From CAVWZH01 sp963765285 (GTDB lineage: Bacteria > Acidobacteriota > Terriglobia > Terriglobales > Acidobacteriaceae): DNA of 64,000 bases. Every line of letters begins with the position of its first letter. Position 1 is the first letter of the stretch. The translations under genes were made by a program, and so were the position numbers. Shown here in pieces: positions 1-9,863 of the stretch. The DNA lies in NCBI GenBank assembly GCA_963765285.1, contig CAVXVR010000004.1:682001-746000 (forward strand), read 5' to 3'. Below the pieces are notes generated by a model that worked only from the letters and a program-made list of their open reading frames with translations, had not been told where the DNA came from and made no database searches.

Positions 1-711
1 CTGGCAAGGCACAAGGAGGACATTCAGGGCCTGGTACCGGCCGTGGATCGCTATCTTTCACATGCAGCGCAGATCCTGGCCTGGTTGCTCCTTATTCCAA
101 TTCTGGCTATCTTTTTCCTGCGCGACGGCGAGCATATCGCGGACATCCTGATTCGGCTGTTTTTTCCCGCGCACCGGCGGCCCAGGGTTCGCGCCATGGC
201 GAACGAACTGCACGTCATGCTCACGACATACATCAGGGCACAGGCGGTTCTCTGTGGTCTTTCCTTTGGGTTCTATTCCGCGGCGATGCTTCTTCTCCGG
301 TTCCCTCACGCCATTGCCTTGGGTATTTTAGGAGGATTACTGGAATTCATCCCGGTGGTCGGCTGGGTAACCACCTTGGCCGCGATTGTCGGCGTCGGCA
401 TTGTGAACCATTTGCACTGGATCTGGATGGCGGCTCTGCTCGCGGTTTGGAGGGTGATTCAGGACTATTATGCTTCGCCACGGATCATGGGGCGGGAGCT
501 CAAGATACATCCTTTGGCGGCAATTTTCGCGGTCCTGGTTGGCGCCGAGATAGGAGGAATCGTGGGTATTTACCTGGCCGTACCTGTTGTAGCGTCGCTA
601 CGTGTGATGTACGACGCAGAAGCCGCAGAGCGATCCGGACGACGACCCCATCGCCCTCAGGAGGAGGCCACAGAGGTACCCGCCCGTCTCGCGGAAACCG
701 CGGCCACCTGA
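1..711 (+). CDS. AI-2E family transporter, C-terminal part
   Basis: The reading frame is open from base 1, so the gene starts before the window; about 236 residues are visible. Hydrophobic segments alternate with short loops. The EFIPVVGW stretch and the late block running from SPRIMGRELKIHP to GIYLAVPVVA match the conserved C-terminal half of the AI-2E exporter family (PerM/YdiK type), polytopic inner-membrane proteins implicated in export of small molecules. The substrate cannot be read from the sequence. The tail after residue 205 is polar and poorly conserved, as is usual for the family. The internal GTG at 43 is unlikely to be the real start because the upstream codons continue in frame with family-like residues. 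The gene is followed by a 208-base gap and then a histidine phosphatase. Confidence 0.85.
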   Translation: MARHKEDIQGLVPAVDRYLSHAAQILAWLLLIPILAIFFLRDGEHIADILIRLFFPAHRRPRVRAMANELHVMLTTYIRAQAVLCGLSFGFYSAAMLLLRFPHAIALGILGGLLEFIPVVGWVTTLAAIVGVGIVNHLHWIWMAALLAVWRVIQDYYASPRIMGRELKIHPLAAIFAVLVGAEIGGIVGIYLAVPVVASLRVMYDAEAAERSGRRPHRPQEEATEVPARLAETAAT

Positions 712-919
712 GTGAGGCCGGTTGTCGCGGAGGGAGTGTGCGGGCTAAGCATCCTGAAAACGACAGCATAAGGATGCGAAAGGCATAAGTGGCGCGCGTG
801 TTTGTCACTTGCCAAATCTTTGTCCCTTAAAATGCACATCAAGAGCGCGAAGCGCAGATTCGACTAGTCCAGGACGTTGGAACTGCGAATGCACGGGTTT
901 GAGTGGTGGAGAAGACTGC

Positions 920-1519
920 ATGAGCGAAGTACTTCCGGTGGTGTACATGGCGCGGCACGGAAACACGGCCTGGACGCTTTCCGGCCAGCATACCGGCCTT
1001 ACCGATTTGCCTCTGACCCCGGACGGCGAGCGCAATGCCGTGCGGCTTGGGGAGCGGCTGAAGGGAATGAAATTCGCCAAGGTCTTCACCAGCCCGTTGC
1101 AGCGCGCGTCCCGAACCTGCGAACTGGCCGGCTTCGGAACAGGCGCTGAAGTTGATCGTGATCTGGTCGAATGGAATTACGGGAACTATGAAGGCCTGAC
1201 CTCAGCGGAAATCCTTCAACGAAACCCGGACTGGCAACTCTTCCGCGACGGGGCGCCTGGCGGTGAATCTCCGGCACAAATTGGAGAGCGGGCAGACCGC
1301 GTGGTCCGCCGCATCCGTGACGTAGCAGGTGATGTCCTGCTTTTTTCCAGCGGACACTTTATTCGCGTGTTGACCGCGCGCTGGCTGGCGCTCAGTGCGG
1401 GCGCCGGGGGCAGATATTTTCTCCTCAGTCCGGCCAGCTTGAGCGCTCTGAGTTATGAGCACAATCGCTCCCAGCCTGTAATCCGGCTGTGGAACGACGA
1501 TCACCATGTGGCGGCTTAG
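920..1519 (+). CDS. histidine phosphatase (phosphoglycerate mutase-like) family protein
   Basis: A 199-residue cytoplasmic protein of the histidine phosphatase superfamily. The RHG nucleophile motif is at residues 12-14 (MARHGNTAW), a TSPLQRASRTCE block follows at about residues 58-69, the catalytic acid region is VEWNYGNYEG, and the second catalytic histidine is in SSGHFIRV near residue 145. These are the phosphotransfer residues of the SixA/CobC/GpmB group. I chose the ATG at 920, preceded by a GGTGGAGAAG-like ribosome site, over in-frame upstream codons at 809 because homology begins just before the RHG motif. The substrate is not predictable: a sugar-phosphate or nucleotide phosphatase is as likely as a mutase. 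It precedes glycogen-metabolism genes, which weakly suggests sugar-phosphate work. Confidence 0.9.
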   Translation: MSEVLPVVYMARHGNTAWTLSGQHTGLTDLPLTPDGERNAVRLGERLKGMKFAKVFTSPLQRASRTCELAGFGTGAEVDRDLVEWNYGNYEGLTSAEILQRNPDWQLFRDGAPGGESPAQIGERADRVVRRIRDVAGDVLLFSSGHFIRVLTARWLALSAGAGGRYFLLSPASLSALSYEHNRSQPVIRLWNDDHHVAA

Positions 1520-1606
1520 CGACTAAAATGATTAGCAGTGGACCCGCGGCTTCAATGATCATGAGCACGACCATATTCATATAACCCGAGAGAAAAGGAT
1601 CCCCAG

Positions 1607-4143
1607 ATGAGCACGAAAAGTGTGGCGCGTGCAGATTCCACCAAGGTCGTTCCCATGGCGACCAAAGCGGCCAATGTTCCGGAGTTTCTTCGACCAGCCG
1701 GGTCCGCTTCCATGCCATTTGCAGGAGCGGACGATGCGCTCTACGATCGTCATCTGGTCTTCGACCGGGCGATTGACCCGAAAGTGGCGAGCGCGCGGGA
1801 GCGCTTCGAAGCGTTCTCCCATTCCGTGCGCGATATCCTGGCGCAGCGTTGGGTGGCGACAAAGAACACTTACGAGCAACAGAATGCCAAACGCATTTAC
1901 TACCTCTCCATGGAGTTTCTGCTGGGGCGTTCATTGGCCAACAACGTCACGAACCTGTTGCTCGATCCTGTCGTCCAAAGCGCAATCCGGGAGAAAGACA
2001 TCGATTGGCTCGAATTGATCGAACAGGAGCCGGATGCCGGTCTGGGCAATGGGGGTCTGGGCCGCCTGGCGGCTTGCTTTCTCGATTCCATGGCCACCAT
2101 GCAGCTCCCCGCTACGGGGTATGGTCTGCGGTACGAATATGGCATGTTTCGCCAGTCGTTTGTGAATGGCTGGCAGCGAGAAGATCCGGACAACTGGCTG
2201 CGCGACGGCGACCCGTGGGAGATTGCCCGCGCCCACGAGAAAGTGGAAATCAAGCTCAACTGCAGCTTCAAGTTGCGCGACGGCCATCTTGATGTTATTC
2301 CCGATCGCCCATCCAGCCTCTTCGGCATACCGTATGACCGTCCAGTGGTGGGCTACGGTGGAAAGACCATCAACACTCTCCGGCTTTGGGCCGCAGCGGC
2401 TCCCGATTACTTCGATTTTCAGGAATTCGGCACGGGAGATTTCGTCGGCGCGCTGGGCGGGACTCTGCAGGCGGAATCGTTGACTCGGGTGCTTTATCCC
2501 GACGACTCGACGACCGCCGGACAGGAGCTGCGCTTCATGCAGGAATACTTTCTGGTCGCTTGTTCCCTGGCTGATCTGGTACGCCGTTTTCTACGCCACA
2601 ACACCGATTGGGAAAAGTTGCCTGACAAGGCCGCCATTCAACTCAACGACACCCATCCTTCCATGACAGTGGCGGAATTGATGCGCATCCTGCTCGATGA
2701 GGCGCACCTCGGATGGGACGAGGCTTGGGACTTGACCAGGAGAACCCTGGCCTACACCAACCACACACTGCTGCCCGAAGCGCTTGGAGAAGTGGCCCGT
2801 GGCGTGGTTTGAAGCGCTTCTTCCGCGGCAACTTGGAAATCATTTACGAGGTGAACCGCCGCCTGCTCGACGAAGTTCGGGTGCGCTTCCCCGGGGACGA
2901 AGGACGCGTCGAACGCGTCAGTCTGGTGGAAGAAAGGCCATCCGCGAAAGATTCGCATGGCCAATCTCGCCATTGTCGGTTCACACAGCACCAACGGAGT
3001 GGCCGCCGTGCATTCCAAGCTATTGCGAACGACAACGGTGAAAGATCTCGCAGAAATGTTTCCCGAGCGTTTCAACAACAAGACCAACGGAGTTACACCG
3101 CGCCGCTGGCTGCTGGAATCGAATCCCAGCCTTGCGCGCACAATTACCGAAGCGATCGGCGACAAGTGGATCACTGACTTGAGCCAGCTCGACAAACTCA
3201 AACCATTGGCCGAGGACTCCGGTCTTCAGGACGCGTTCCACAAGTCGAAGCGCGAGGCCAAAGCAAAATTCGCCAATTGGCTGCAAAGCACTTCGGGACA
3301 GATCGTCGATCCCGAATACGATTTTCGACTGCCAGATCAAGCGCATCCACGAATACAAGCGGCAGCTGCTGAATGCGTTGCGGATCATCGTTTGTTACGA
3401 CCGGCTGCGGCAAAATCCTGATCTGGAGATGTTGCACCGCGCACATTCTTCTTTGCCGGCAAAGCTGCGCCCGCTTACCAGTTGGCCAAACTCATCATCA
3501 AGTTCATCAACAATCTGGCAGGCACGATTGACGGCGACCCCATTGTCCGCGGCCGTATGAAGGTAGTTTTTCTGCCCGAGTACAACGTTTCCCTGGCGGA
3601 GCGGCTGATTCCGGCGAGCGACGTCTCCAACCAGATTTCGACCGCGGGCTACGAAGCCAGTGGAACGAGCAACATGAAGTTCATGATGAACGGCGCGCTG
3701 ACCGTCGGAACGCGTGACGGTGCGACCATCGAAATGGCCGAGGAGGCTGGAGAGGAGAACATGTTCCTGTTCGGCCTGACGCGTCGATGAGGTGCGAAAC
3801 AGCCAGGCCTGGTACGACCCGCATTGGCACTATGAACACGAGCCGGAGACGCGGGCCGCTCTGGACCTGATTTTCTCCGACTACTTCAGCCGTAACGAGC
3901 CGGGAGCGTTTGCGCCCATACGCGATACCTTGCTGACTAACGGCGACCACTACATGCACCTGGCGGATCTCACGTCCTATTGTCAGGCGCAGGATCGGCT
4001 GGGCGAGTTGTACGCCAATCCCGATCGAATGGGCGCGCAAGGCCATCCTGAACGTCGCGAGTTCGGGAAAGTTCTCGAGCGACCGCACCATTCACGAATA
4101 TGCAACGGAAATCTGGAAGGCGGAACCATGTCCCATACCTTAG
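1607..4143 (+). CDS. glgP: glycogen/maltodextrin phosphorylase (frameshifted)
   Basis: GT35 phosphorylase releasing glucose-1-phosphate from alpha-1,4-glucans. The first 395 codons (1607-2790) are intact and show YYLSMEFLLGRSL, GNGGLGRLAACFLDS and NDTHPSM. After that the protein continues through seven frame changes near 2786, 2831, 2937, 3323, 3435, 3785 and 4028. All are consistent with one inserted base except 3435 (two inserted or one lost). Rejoined, the conserved parts follow in order: EKWPVAWFEALLPR, IRMANLAIVGSHSTNG, CQIKRIHEYKRQ, the pyridoxal-phosphate lysine motif GTSNMKFMMNGALT, then the end IHEYATEIWK. The total of about 840 residues equals the family length, and no in-frame stop is seen apart from the shifts. 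The stop overlaps the pgm start by 16 bases, so an operon is likely. The start ATG follows AAAGGA. Confidence 0.9.
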
Positions 4144-5825
4144 AAAAACAATCCGTGGCTGATGGCCCGGCGATTTCGCCTCTTGCCGGCAAACCTGCGC
4201 CGAAGGAAATGTTGATCGACGTAGCTCAGTTGCAGACGAGAGTATTTCGAGCGCAAGCCGGACGTTAGCGATCCGCAACCAGCTGGTCGCTTTCGGCACC
4301 AGCGGACATCGCGGCTCGGCGCTTCACGGCACGTTTAACGAAGCGCACATTCTGGCCATTACGCAGGCGATCTGCGAATACCGGCGAGGACAGAGGAATC
4401 GACGGCCCTCTGTATATGGGGAAAGACACCCACGCGGTCTCGGCGCCCGCGCAGCGCACTGCCCTCGAAGTGCTGGCGGCGAATGGGGTTGAGACCATCA
4501 TTCAGGAGAACGATGGCGTAACCCCGACTCCTGTTATCTCGCGGGCCATTCTGGTTTACAACCGCGGACGGAAAGAGCACTTGGCCGATGGCATCGTCAT
4601 CACACCCTCCCACAATCCGCCGGAGGACGGAGGATTCAAGTACAACCCGCCCAACGGCGGCCCTGCCGATACAGACGTCACGGGCTGGGTTCAGAATCGG
4701 GCGAATGATTTGTTGCGCGCTGGAAACGCAGGGGTAAAGCGCGTTCCTTCAACAAGGCCATCCAGGCCGACGAGCACACACCAGGAAGACTTCGTCCTGC
4801 CCTACGTTCGCGATCTCAAGAATGTCGTAGATATCGACGCCATTCGCGGCGCCCACCTCAAGCTTGGCGTCGATCCGCTGGGCGGCGCTGCGCGTGCCGT
4901 ATTGGGAGCCGATCAATTCGATTTACGGACTGGATATTGTCGTGGTGAATCCGGTTATCGACCCGACTTTCTCGTTCATGACCGTCGACCACGACGGCAA
5001 GATCCGCATGGATTGTTCCAGTCCGTATGCCATGGCCAGGCTGGTGGGGCTGAAGGATCAGTACCAGGTCGCTTTCGCCAACGATACGGACGCAGATCGG
5101 CACGGCATCGTCACCCCGACTGGGCTTGATGAATCCGAATCACTACCTCGCGGTGGCCATTCAATACTTGCTCACCCACCGTCCGCAGTGGCGTCAGGAT
5201 TCAGCCGTAGGCAAGACGCTGGTGAGCAGCAGCATGATTGATCGGGTCGTCCATAAGCTCGGGCGGCAGTTGCGCGAGGTGCCCGTCGGCTTCAAGTGGT
5301 TCGTCTCTGGTCTGGTGGATGGATCGTGCTGTTTTGGCGGAGAAGAGAGCGCGGGAGCGAGTTTTCTGCGCCGCGACGGCACGGTGTGGACCACCGACAA
5401 GGATGGGCCGATCATGGATCTGCTGGCCGCCGAGATTACCGCTCGTACCGGAGAAGGACCCCGGTGAGCACTACCGCGAGTTGACGGCGGAATTCGGCAC
5501 ACCTTATTACACCCGCATTGATGCGCCCGCCACGCCTGAGCAGAAAGCGCAATTGCAAAAACTCTCCCCCGATGCGGTCAAGGAATCAGATCTGGCGGGC
5601 GAACCCATCACCGCCAAGCTGACTCGGGCGCCGGGCAATCAGGCTCCTATTGGCGGCTTGAAAGTCGTGGCCCAAAGCGGTTGGTTTGCGGCCCGGCCTT
5701 CGGGCACGGAGAACATCTACAAGATCTACGCGGAGAGCTTCAAGAGCGAGTCGCATCTGAACGCGATCGTGAGCGAAGCTCAGGAAATGGTGAACAACGC
5801 ATTGGAATCCGGAGCCCGGCAGTGA
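4128..5825 (+). CDS. pgm: phosphoglucomutase, alpha-D-glucose (frameshifted)
   Basis: Interconverts glucose-1-phosphate and glucose-6-phosphate, the step after glycogen phosphorolysis. About 560 codons, near the 546 of the E. coli Pgm type. Eight frame changes lie near 4240, 4279, 4394, 4747, 4779, 4889, 5127 and 5452; most are single-base insertions, and 4747 looks like a one-base loss compensated at 4779. Across them the expected motifs remain: FGTSGHRGS, DGPLYMGKDTHA, the phosphoserine loop ITPSHNPP, the metal loop DTDADRHG, the sugar loop GEESAGASFLRRDG and the phosphate-binding end RPSGTENIYKIYAES. The ATG at 4128 lies inside the last codons of glgP. The stop TGA at 5823 overlaps the GTG start of malQ, which indicates translational coupling. 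Motif conservation despite the shifts argues for sequence error over decay. Confidence 0.9.
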
Positions 5826-7428
5826 ACGGTAACGGCGGGCCTGCGAAGGTCCCTCCATTCCCGCCTGATTACCGCGCTTCCGGCTTGTTGTTGCACGTCA
5901 CGTCTCTGCCATCGCCTTACGGCATCGGTGACCTGGGACCGCCGGCGATCGCCTGGGTCGATCGTCTTCATGATGCCGGCCAGAGATGGTGGCAGGCCTT
6001 GCCGCTCGGTCCCACGGGTTATGGCAATTCTCCCTATCAAACGTATGTCGTCATTCGCCGGAAACACCACATTGATCAGTCCGGCCAGCCTGATCGTGGA
6101 TGGGCTGCTCAAGGTGACCGATTGTAAAGCGGGCGACTTTGCTTCAGACCACGTGGACTACGACGCAGTGATTCCCTTCAAGACGCGGCTCCTCGAAACG
6201 GCCTGGACAAACTTCAAAGCCGGAGAGCGCAACGATCTGCAAGCCGCTTACGATGAGTTCTGCGCCCTGCAGGAGCATTGGCTGGAGGATTACGCACTGT
6301 TCCGCGCACTCAAGACCAAGTATCGCGGAGCTTATTATCTCGAATGGCCGGCGGATCTGGTTCAGCGCCGTCCGGAAGCTCTGGCCAGTGCTCGCAGCGA
6401 ATTGACGAATCAAATCGACCAGGTCCGCTTTGCCCAATTCCTGCTGTTCCGGCAGGCGGACCAGCTCAAAGCGTATGCGCATTCCAAAGGGATAGGGCTG
6501 ATCGGCGATCTGCCCTTTTTTGTCTCGCCGGATTCCAGCGATGTTTGGGCGAACCCGGAGTTTTTTCTGCTTGATGAGCGACGCCGGCCACGCTTTGTCG
6601 CCGGGGTTCCGCCTGATTACTTCAGCGCGCAGGGACAGTTGTGGGGAAATCCGGTTTACAACTGGGACGCTTTGCGTGCCACCGGCTATCGCTGGTCGAT
6701 TGACCGGCTGCGCGCCCTGCTCGCTCATGTGGATGCGATTCGCCTGGACCACTTCCGCGGGTTCGCCGCCGCATGGCACGTTCCCGCCGGCGCGCCGACG
6801 GCTCAGTCAGGACAATGGGTGCAGGGGCCGGGCGCCGAGTTTTTTCGAAGCGGTGCATCAGGAATTGGGCAGCTTGCCTTTCATCGCCGAGGATCTTGGT
6901 CTTATTACTCCGGATGTGCAGGCGCTGCGTGATCAGTTTCAACTGCCCGGAACCAAGGTGCTGCAGTTCGCCTTCGACGGCAATGCCGACAACCCATATC
7001 TGCCACGCAACTTTGTGCCCAACACCGTCGCCTATACCGGCACGCATGACAATGCCCCCTCTCGAGAATGGTACGAAGAATTGCCCGATTACCAGCGGCA
7101 GAATTTGTGGAATTATCTGAATCGCCCGCCCGGCGGGAGCGCGGACGCAGCTCCTGCGCTTATACAACTCGCCTGGTCTTCGATGGCGGCGCTGACAATT
7201 GCTCCGTTGCAGGATCTCCTGAACCTGGGTGCGGAAAGTCGGATGAATGTGCCCGGCCGGGCCACAGGAAATTGGGGCTGGCGTTGTCCGGAAGACAAAT
7301 TATCGCCCGCGGCCTTTCAATGGCTGCGAGAACTGACAGAAGGCGCAAACCGGTCGAGCCGGACAGCCCCACCCATACAGCCGAGGGAGCTAGAATCCAC
7401 CGACACCGCTCCCGCGGTGATTGCTTAG
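5822..7428 (+). CDS. malQ: 4-alpha-glucanotransferase (amylomaltase, frameshifted)
   Basis: GH77 enzyme that transfers glucan chains and releases glucose, completing a maltodextrin/glycogen-use set with glgP and pgm. The GTG start at 5822 overlaps the pgm stop. The N-terminus reads RASGLLLHVTSLPSPYGIGDLG; two frame changes follow, near 6043 and in a run of six T at 6840-6845. Rejoined, the protein shows WQALPLGPTGYGNSPYQ, the nucleophile region AIRLDHFRGF, the acid/base region FIAEDLG and the GTHDN motif, all expected for the family. The last 190 codons are intact. The length of about 535 residues is normal for the short bacterial type. The C-terminal 25 residues are polar and not conserved. 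Confidence 0.9.
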
Positions 7429-7505
7429 TCTGGGGCACCAGGAATTGGGTACCAGGAATTCGGAGAGTACACTGCGGACGCTAGCTGTCATTCGAGTGAT
7501 CCACT

Positions 7506-7511
7506 AGGAGG
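7506..7511 (+). promoter_or_regulatory. ribosome binding site AGGAGG for a TTG start
   Basis: AGGAGG lies 8 bases before the TTG at 7520 and decides the start of the MarC-family gene, which has no nearby in-frame ATG. Confidence 0.7.
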
Positions 7512-7519
7512 CCAGGATA

Positions 7520-8197
7520 TTGGCGCTTAAGGTTGCCGAAAGCATTCTCCTATTCGTGAGCGCACTGTTCCCGATTGTGGACCCGATCGGCGGGAGTCCC
7601 ATCTTTCTTTCTCTCACACTTAATTATGATTCCTCAACCCGAAAACTGCTCGCCAGTCGCATTGCGCTAAACAGTTTTATCTTACTGGTTGCATCTTTCA
7701 CGATCGGTTCTCACGTGCTCTCGTTTTTTGGGATTTCGCTGCCGGTGGTGCAGGTGGGCGGCGGGATGATCGTGACTGCAACCGGCTGGGCGATGCTGAT
7801 GCAAAAGGACACCGGTAATCGAAATGCCGCCGGACGGACAGTCCGATGCACCGACGCCCTTCACGATGCGTTCTATCCGCTGACGCTGCCCTTGACCGTC
7901 GGCCCCGGTTCCATCTCGGTGGCCATCACTCTGGGAGCAAACGAGCCGCACACCTTAGGAACGAGCCTGCTTTCGATACTCGCGGCCGTAATCGGTTCCG
8001 TCATTCTGGCCGTGAGCATTTATCTTTGCTACGCCTTCGCCGATCGTTTAGCCGCCGCCTTGGGTCCGACGGGAACCAACGTCATTGTAAAACTCACTTC
8101 ATTTCTATTGGTCTGCATCGGGGTGCAGATTGTGTGGAATGGCGTGAGCCAGTTGCTCCAATCCCTGCCACACATTGCGGGTTGTGTGTTGCCTTAG
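7520..8197 (+). CDS. MarC family integral membrane protein
   Basis: A 225-residue protein with six predicted hydrophobic helices: SILLFVSALFPIVDPIG at the start, ALNSFILLVASFTIGS, VGGGMIVTATGWAML, LTLPLTVGPGSISVAI, LLSILAAVIGSVIL and LTSFLLVCIGVQIVWNGV. The NPIG/DPIG-type motif in the first helix (VDPIGGSP) and the central PLTVGPGSI motif are hallmarks of the MarC (UPF0056) family of inner-membrane proteins. The family was once linked to multiple antibiotic resistance but its transport function is unproven. The start is TTG with a strong AGGAGG site. It stands alone: malQ ends 91 bases before it and the next gene begins 238 bases after it. Confidence 0.93.
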   Translation: MALKVAESILLFVSALFPIVDPIGGSPIFLSLTLNYDSSTRKLLASRIALNSFILLVASFTIGSHVLSFFGISLPVVQVGGGMIVTATGWAMLMQKDTGNRNAAGRTVRCTDALHDAFYPLTLPLTVGPGSISVAITLGANEPHTLGTSLLSILAAVIGSVILAVSIYLCYAFADRLAAALGPTGTNVIVKLTSFLLVCIGVQIVWNGVSQLLQSLPHIAGCVLP

Positions 8198-8435
8198 TTT
8201 GACGTGAATCGGTTCAGGCCAGCCGATGGATTTACAGCGGCTTGCCGACTTGCAGCCCTGCCCCACCAAGTACACCCGAAGCAGACAAACATAACCGCTT
8301 GCCATTGCCGCAGGCGCGAATGGGTGATACCGTCCGTTGTGGTGCGTTCCCGAATAAGGGCCGCAGAACCTAGGTCAAATAACCGCAGGTCAGCCTCATG
8401 CAGATCCCTTATATCCAGCCTAGGGAGCGAGTTCG
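8198..8435. other. intergenic gap with no recognisable feature
   Basis: 238 bases between MarC and the solute-binding lipoprotein. I see no tRNA, hairpin terminator or clear promoter. An AGGGAG ribosome site lies just before 8436. Confidence 0.4.
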
Positions 8436-9758
8436 ATGAAGATTCCCGGACTATTGGGGATTTTGCTGCTCTCTTTGGGTCTGGGTTGTTCGAAGCAATC
8501 TCCGCATGAACCAGTCACCGTGACGTTTCTCGACGTCGAGTGGGACACAGCCGACCTGCCTGGGTTGGCGCAAGACCTGCAAGATTTCACTCGCAGAACA
8601 GGGATTCAAGTCAAGCGCCTTCCCCGCCCCGACGGTTCCCTGAATCAACTTGCCCTGTGGCGTCAGCTACTAGGACAAGGCGCTTCCAGTCCCGATGTGG
8701 TCAGCATTGATGTGATCTGGTCTGGAATGTTGAACCAGTACCTGATGGATCTGAAGCCCTATTTTGCCGCCGAGCTTTCTTCGCAGAATCCAGGGGTCCT
8801 CTCAAGCTACACCGTCGACGACAGGATAGTGGCTGTACCGCACCACGCCTACGTGGGCGTCTTGTTCTACCGTCCTGATCTTCTGCGGAAATACGGATAC
8901 CGGTCGCCCCCAGAAACTTGGGATGAGCTCGAAGGGATGGCGACTCGGATGCAGGCCGGCGAGCGGGCCAAAGGTGTGAAAGATTTTTGGGGTTATGTGT
9001 GGCAAGGGGGCATCGACGAAGATTTGACCTGTAGCGGCCTGGAATGGCAGATTAGCGAAGGCGGCGGGCGAATCATCGAAGATGATAAGACGATTAGTGT
9101 GAATAACCCGCAAACCGTCCGTGCATGGCAACGCGCGGCACGCTGGGTGGGGTCCATTTCACCTCCCGGCGTGGTCGCCTACGGGAAGTGGGATGCGCAG
9201 AACGTTTGGGGTTCAGGCAAGGCAGCGTTCCTTCGCGGTTGGGAGTCAGATTACAGTTTGACCACTCTTGCCTGGCCGGGTTCAGGGTCCCATTCGCCGC
9301 CAATCGCTTTTTCTCAGTTTGGAGTTACCAGTATGCCGGGCGGCAGGGCGGGACGGGCAGGCACGTTGGGAGGAAACGGTTTGGGCGTTTCTCGCACATC
9401 GGCGCACCCTCGCGAAGCGCTGGAGCTGATCCTATTTCTTCTGCGGAGAGACGCACAACTCGTTCGTGCGGGCGAGCATTCCGAAATACCCAAAGAAATG
9501 GTTCTGTATCAGCTGCCTGCGATCTTAGATCCGTATCCGCGGCTTGCCGAAGTGAGGCAACATGGGAGCGCCGTGGTGGCGCGCCCTTCCGTAGTCGCCA
9601 GCCAGAAATACGAGGATGTGACCAGGGCGTACATCCGCGCGCTTCATTCCGTGCTGACTGGCGAAGCGATCCCGTCGCGGGCTGCCGCTGGCCTGGAGAG
9701 AGAACTGGTGGAAATAACCGGTTTCAAGACCGGACCTCCTCCTCAGCAGCGTCAGTAG
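8436..9758 (+). CDS. extracellular solute-binding lipoprotein (family 1), orphan
   Basis: A 440-residue substrate-binding protein of the ABC sugar type. It has a lipoprotein signal (hydrophobic run LLGILLLSLGLG then C18, a good lipobox). The mature part carries the family-1 order: DVEWDTADLPGLAQDL and RRTGIQVKR near the N-terminus, SSPDVVSIDVIWSGML, PHHAYVGVLFYRPDLLRKYG and PPETWDELEGMATRM. No permease or ATPase gene is nearby. Instead a histidine kinase starts 105 bases downstream on the same strand, so the protein may either present a ligand to the sensor or serve a transporter encoded elsewhere. The ligand is probably a carbohydrate by family, not by any specific residue. The ATG follows AGGGAG. 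Confidence 0.88.
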   Translation: MKIPGLLGILLLSLGLGCSKQSPHEPVTVTFLDVEWDTADLPGLAQDLQDFTRRTGIQVKRLPRPDGSLNQLALWRQLLGQGASSPDVVSIDVIWSGMLNQYLMDLKPYFAAELSSQNPGVLSSYTVDDRIVAVPHHAYVGVLFYRPDLLRKYGYRSPPETWDELEGMATRMQAGERAKGVKDFWGYVWQGGIDEDLTCSGLEWQISEGGGRIIEDDKTISVNNPQTVRAWQRAARWVGSISPPGVVAYGKWDAQNVWGSGKAAFLRGWESDYSLTTLAWPGSGSHSPPIAFSQFGVTSMPGGRAGRAGTLGGNGLGVSRTSAHPREALELILFLLRRDAQLVRAGEHSEIPKEMVLYQLPAILDPYPRLAEVRQHGSAVVARPSVVASQKYEDVTRAYIRALHSVLTGEAIPSRAAAGLERELVEITGFKTGPPPQQRQ

Positions 9759-9863
9759 TCTCTCGAACACGTCTGGCAACAGGCTTACCAGCTCGATGCG
9801 GGTTCGGTCTTTTCGAGTTCATGCGATCCGAAGTAATTCGGGAGAGGGATAGGGAGTCCCAGC

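Noticed and set aside
1425..1934. Minus-strand frame across the glgP start
   Set aside because: Composition is arginine/proline/serine-rich and it overlaps the clear phosphatase and glgP genes.
1607..7428. True pseudogene operon
   Set aside because: Not excluded, but the shifts are nearly all insertions with intact motifs and no in-frame stops, so sequence error is favoured and the genes are annotated as coding.
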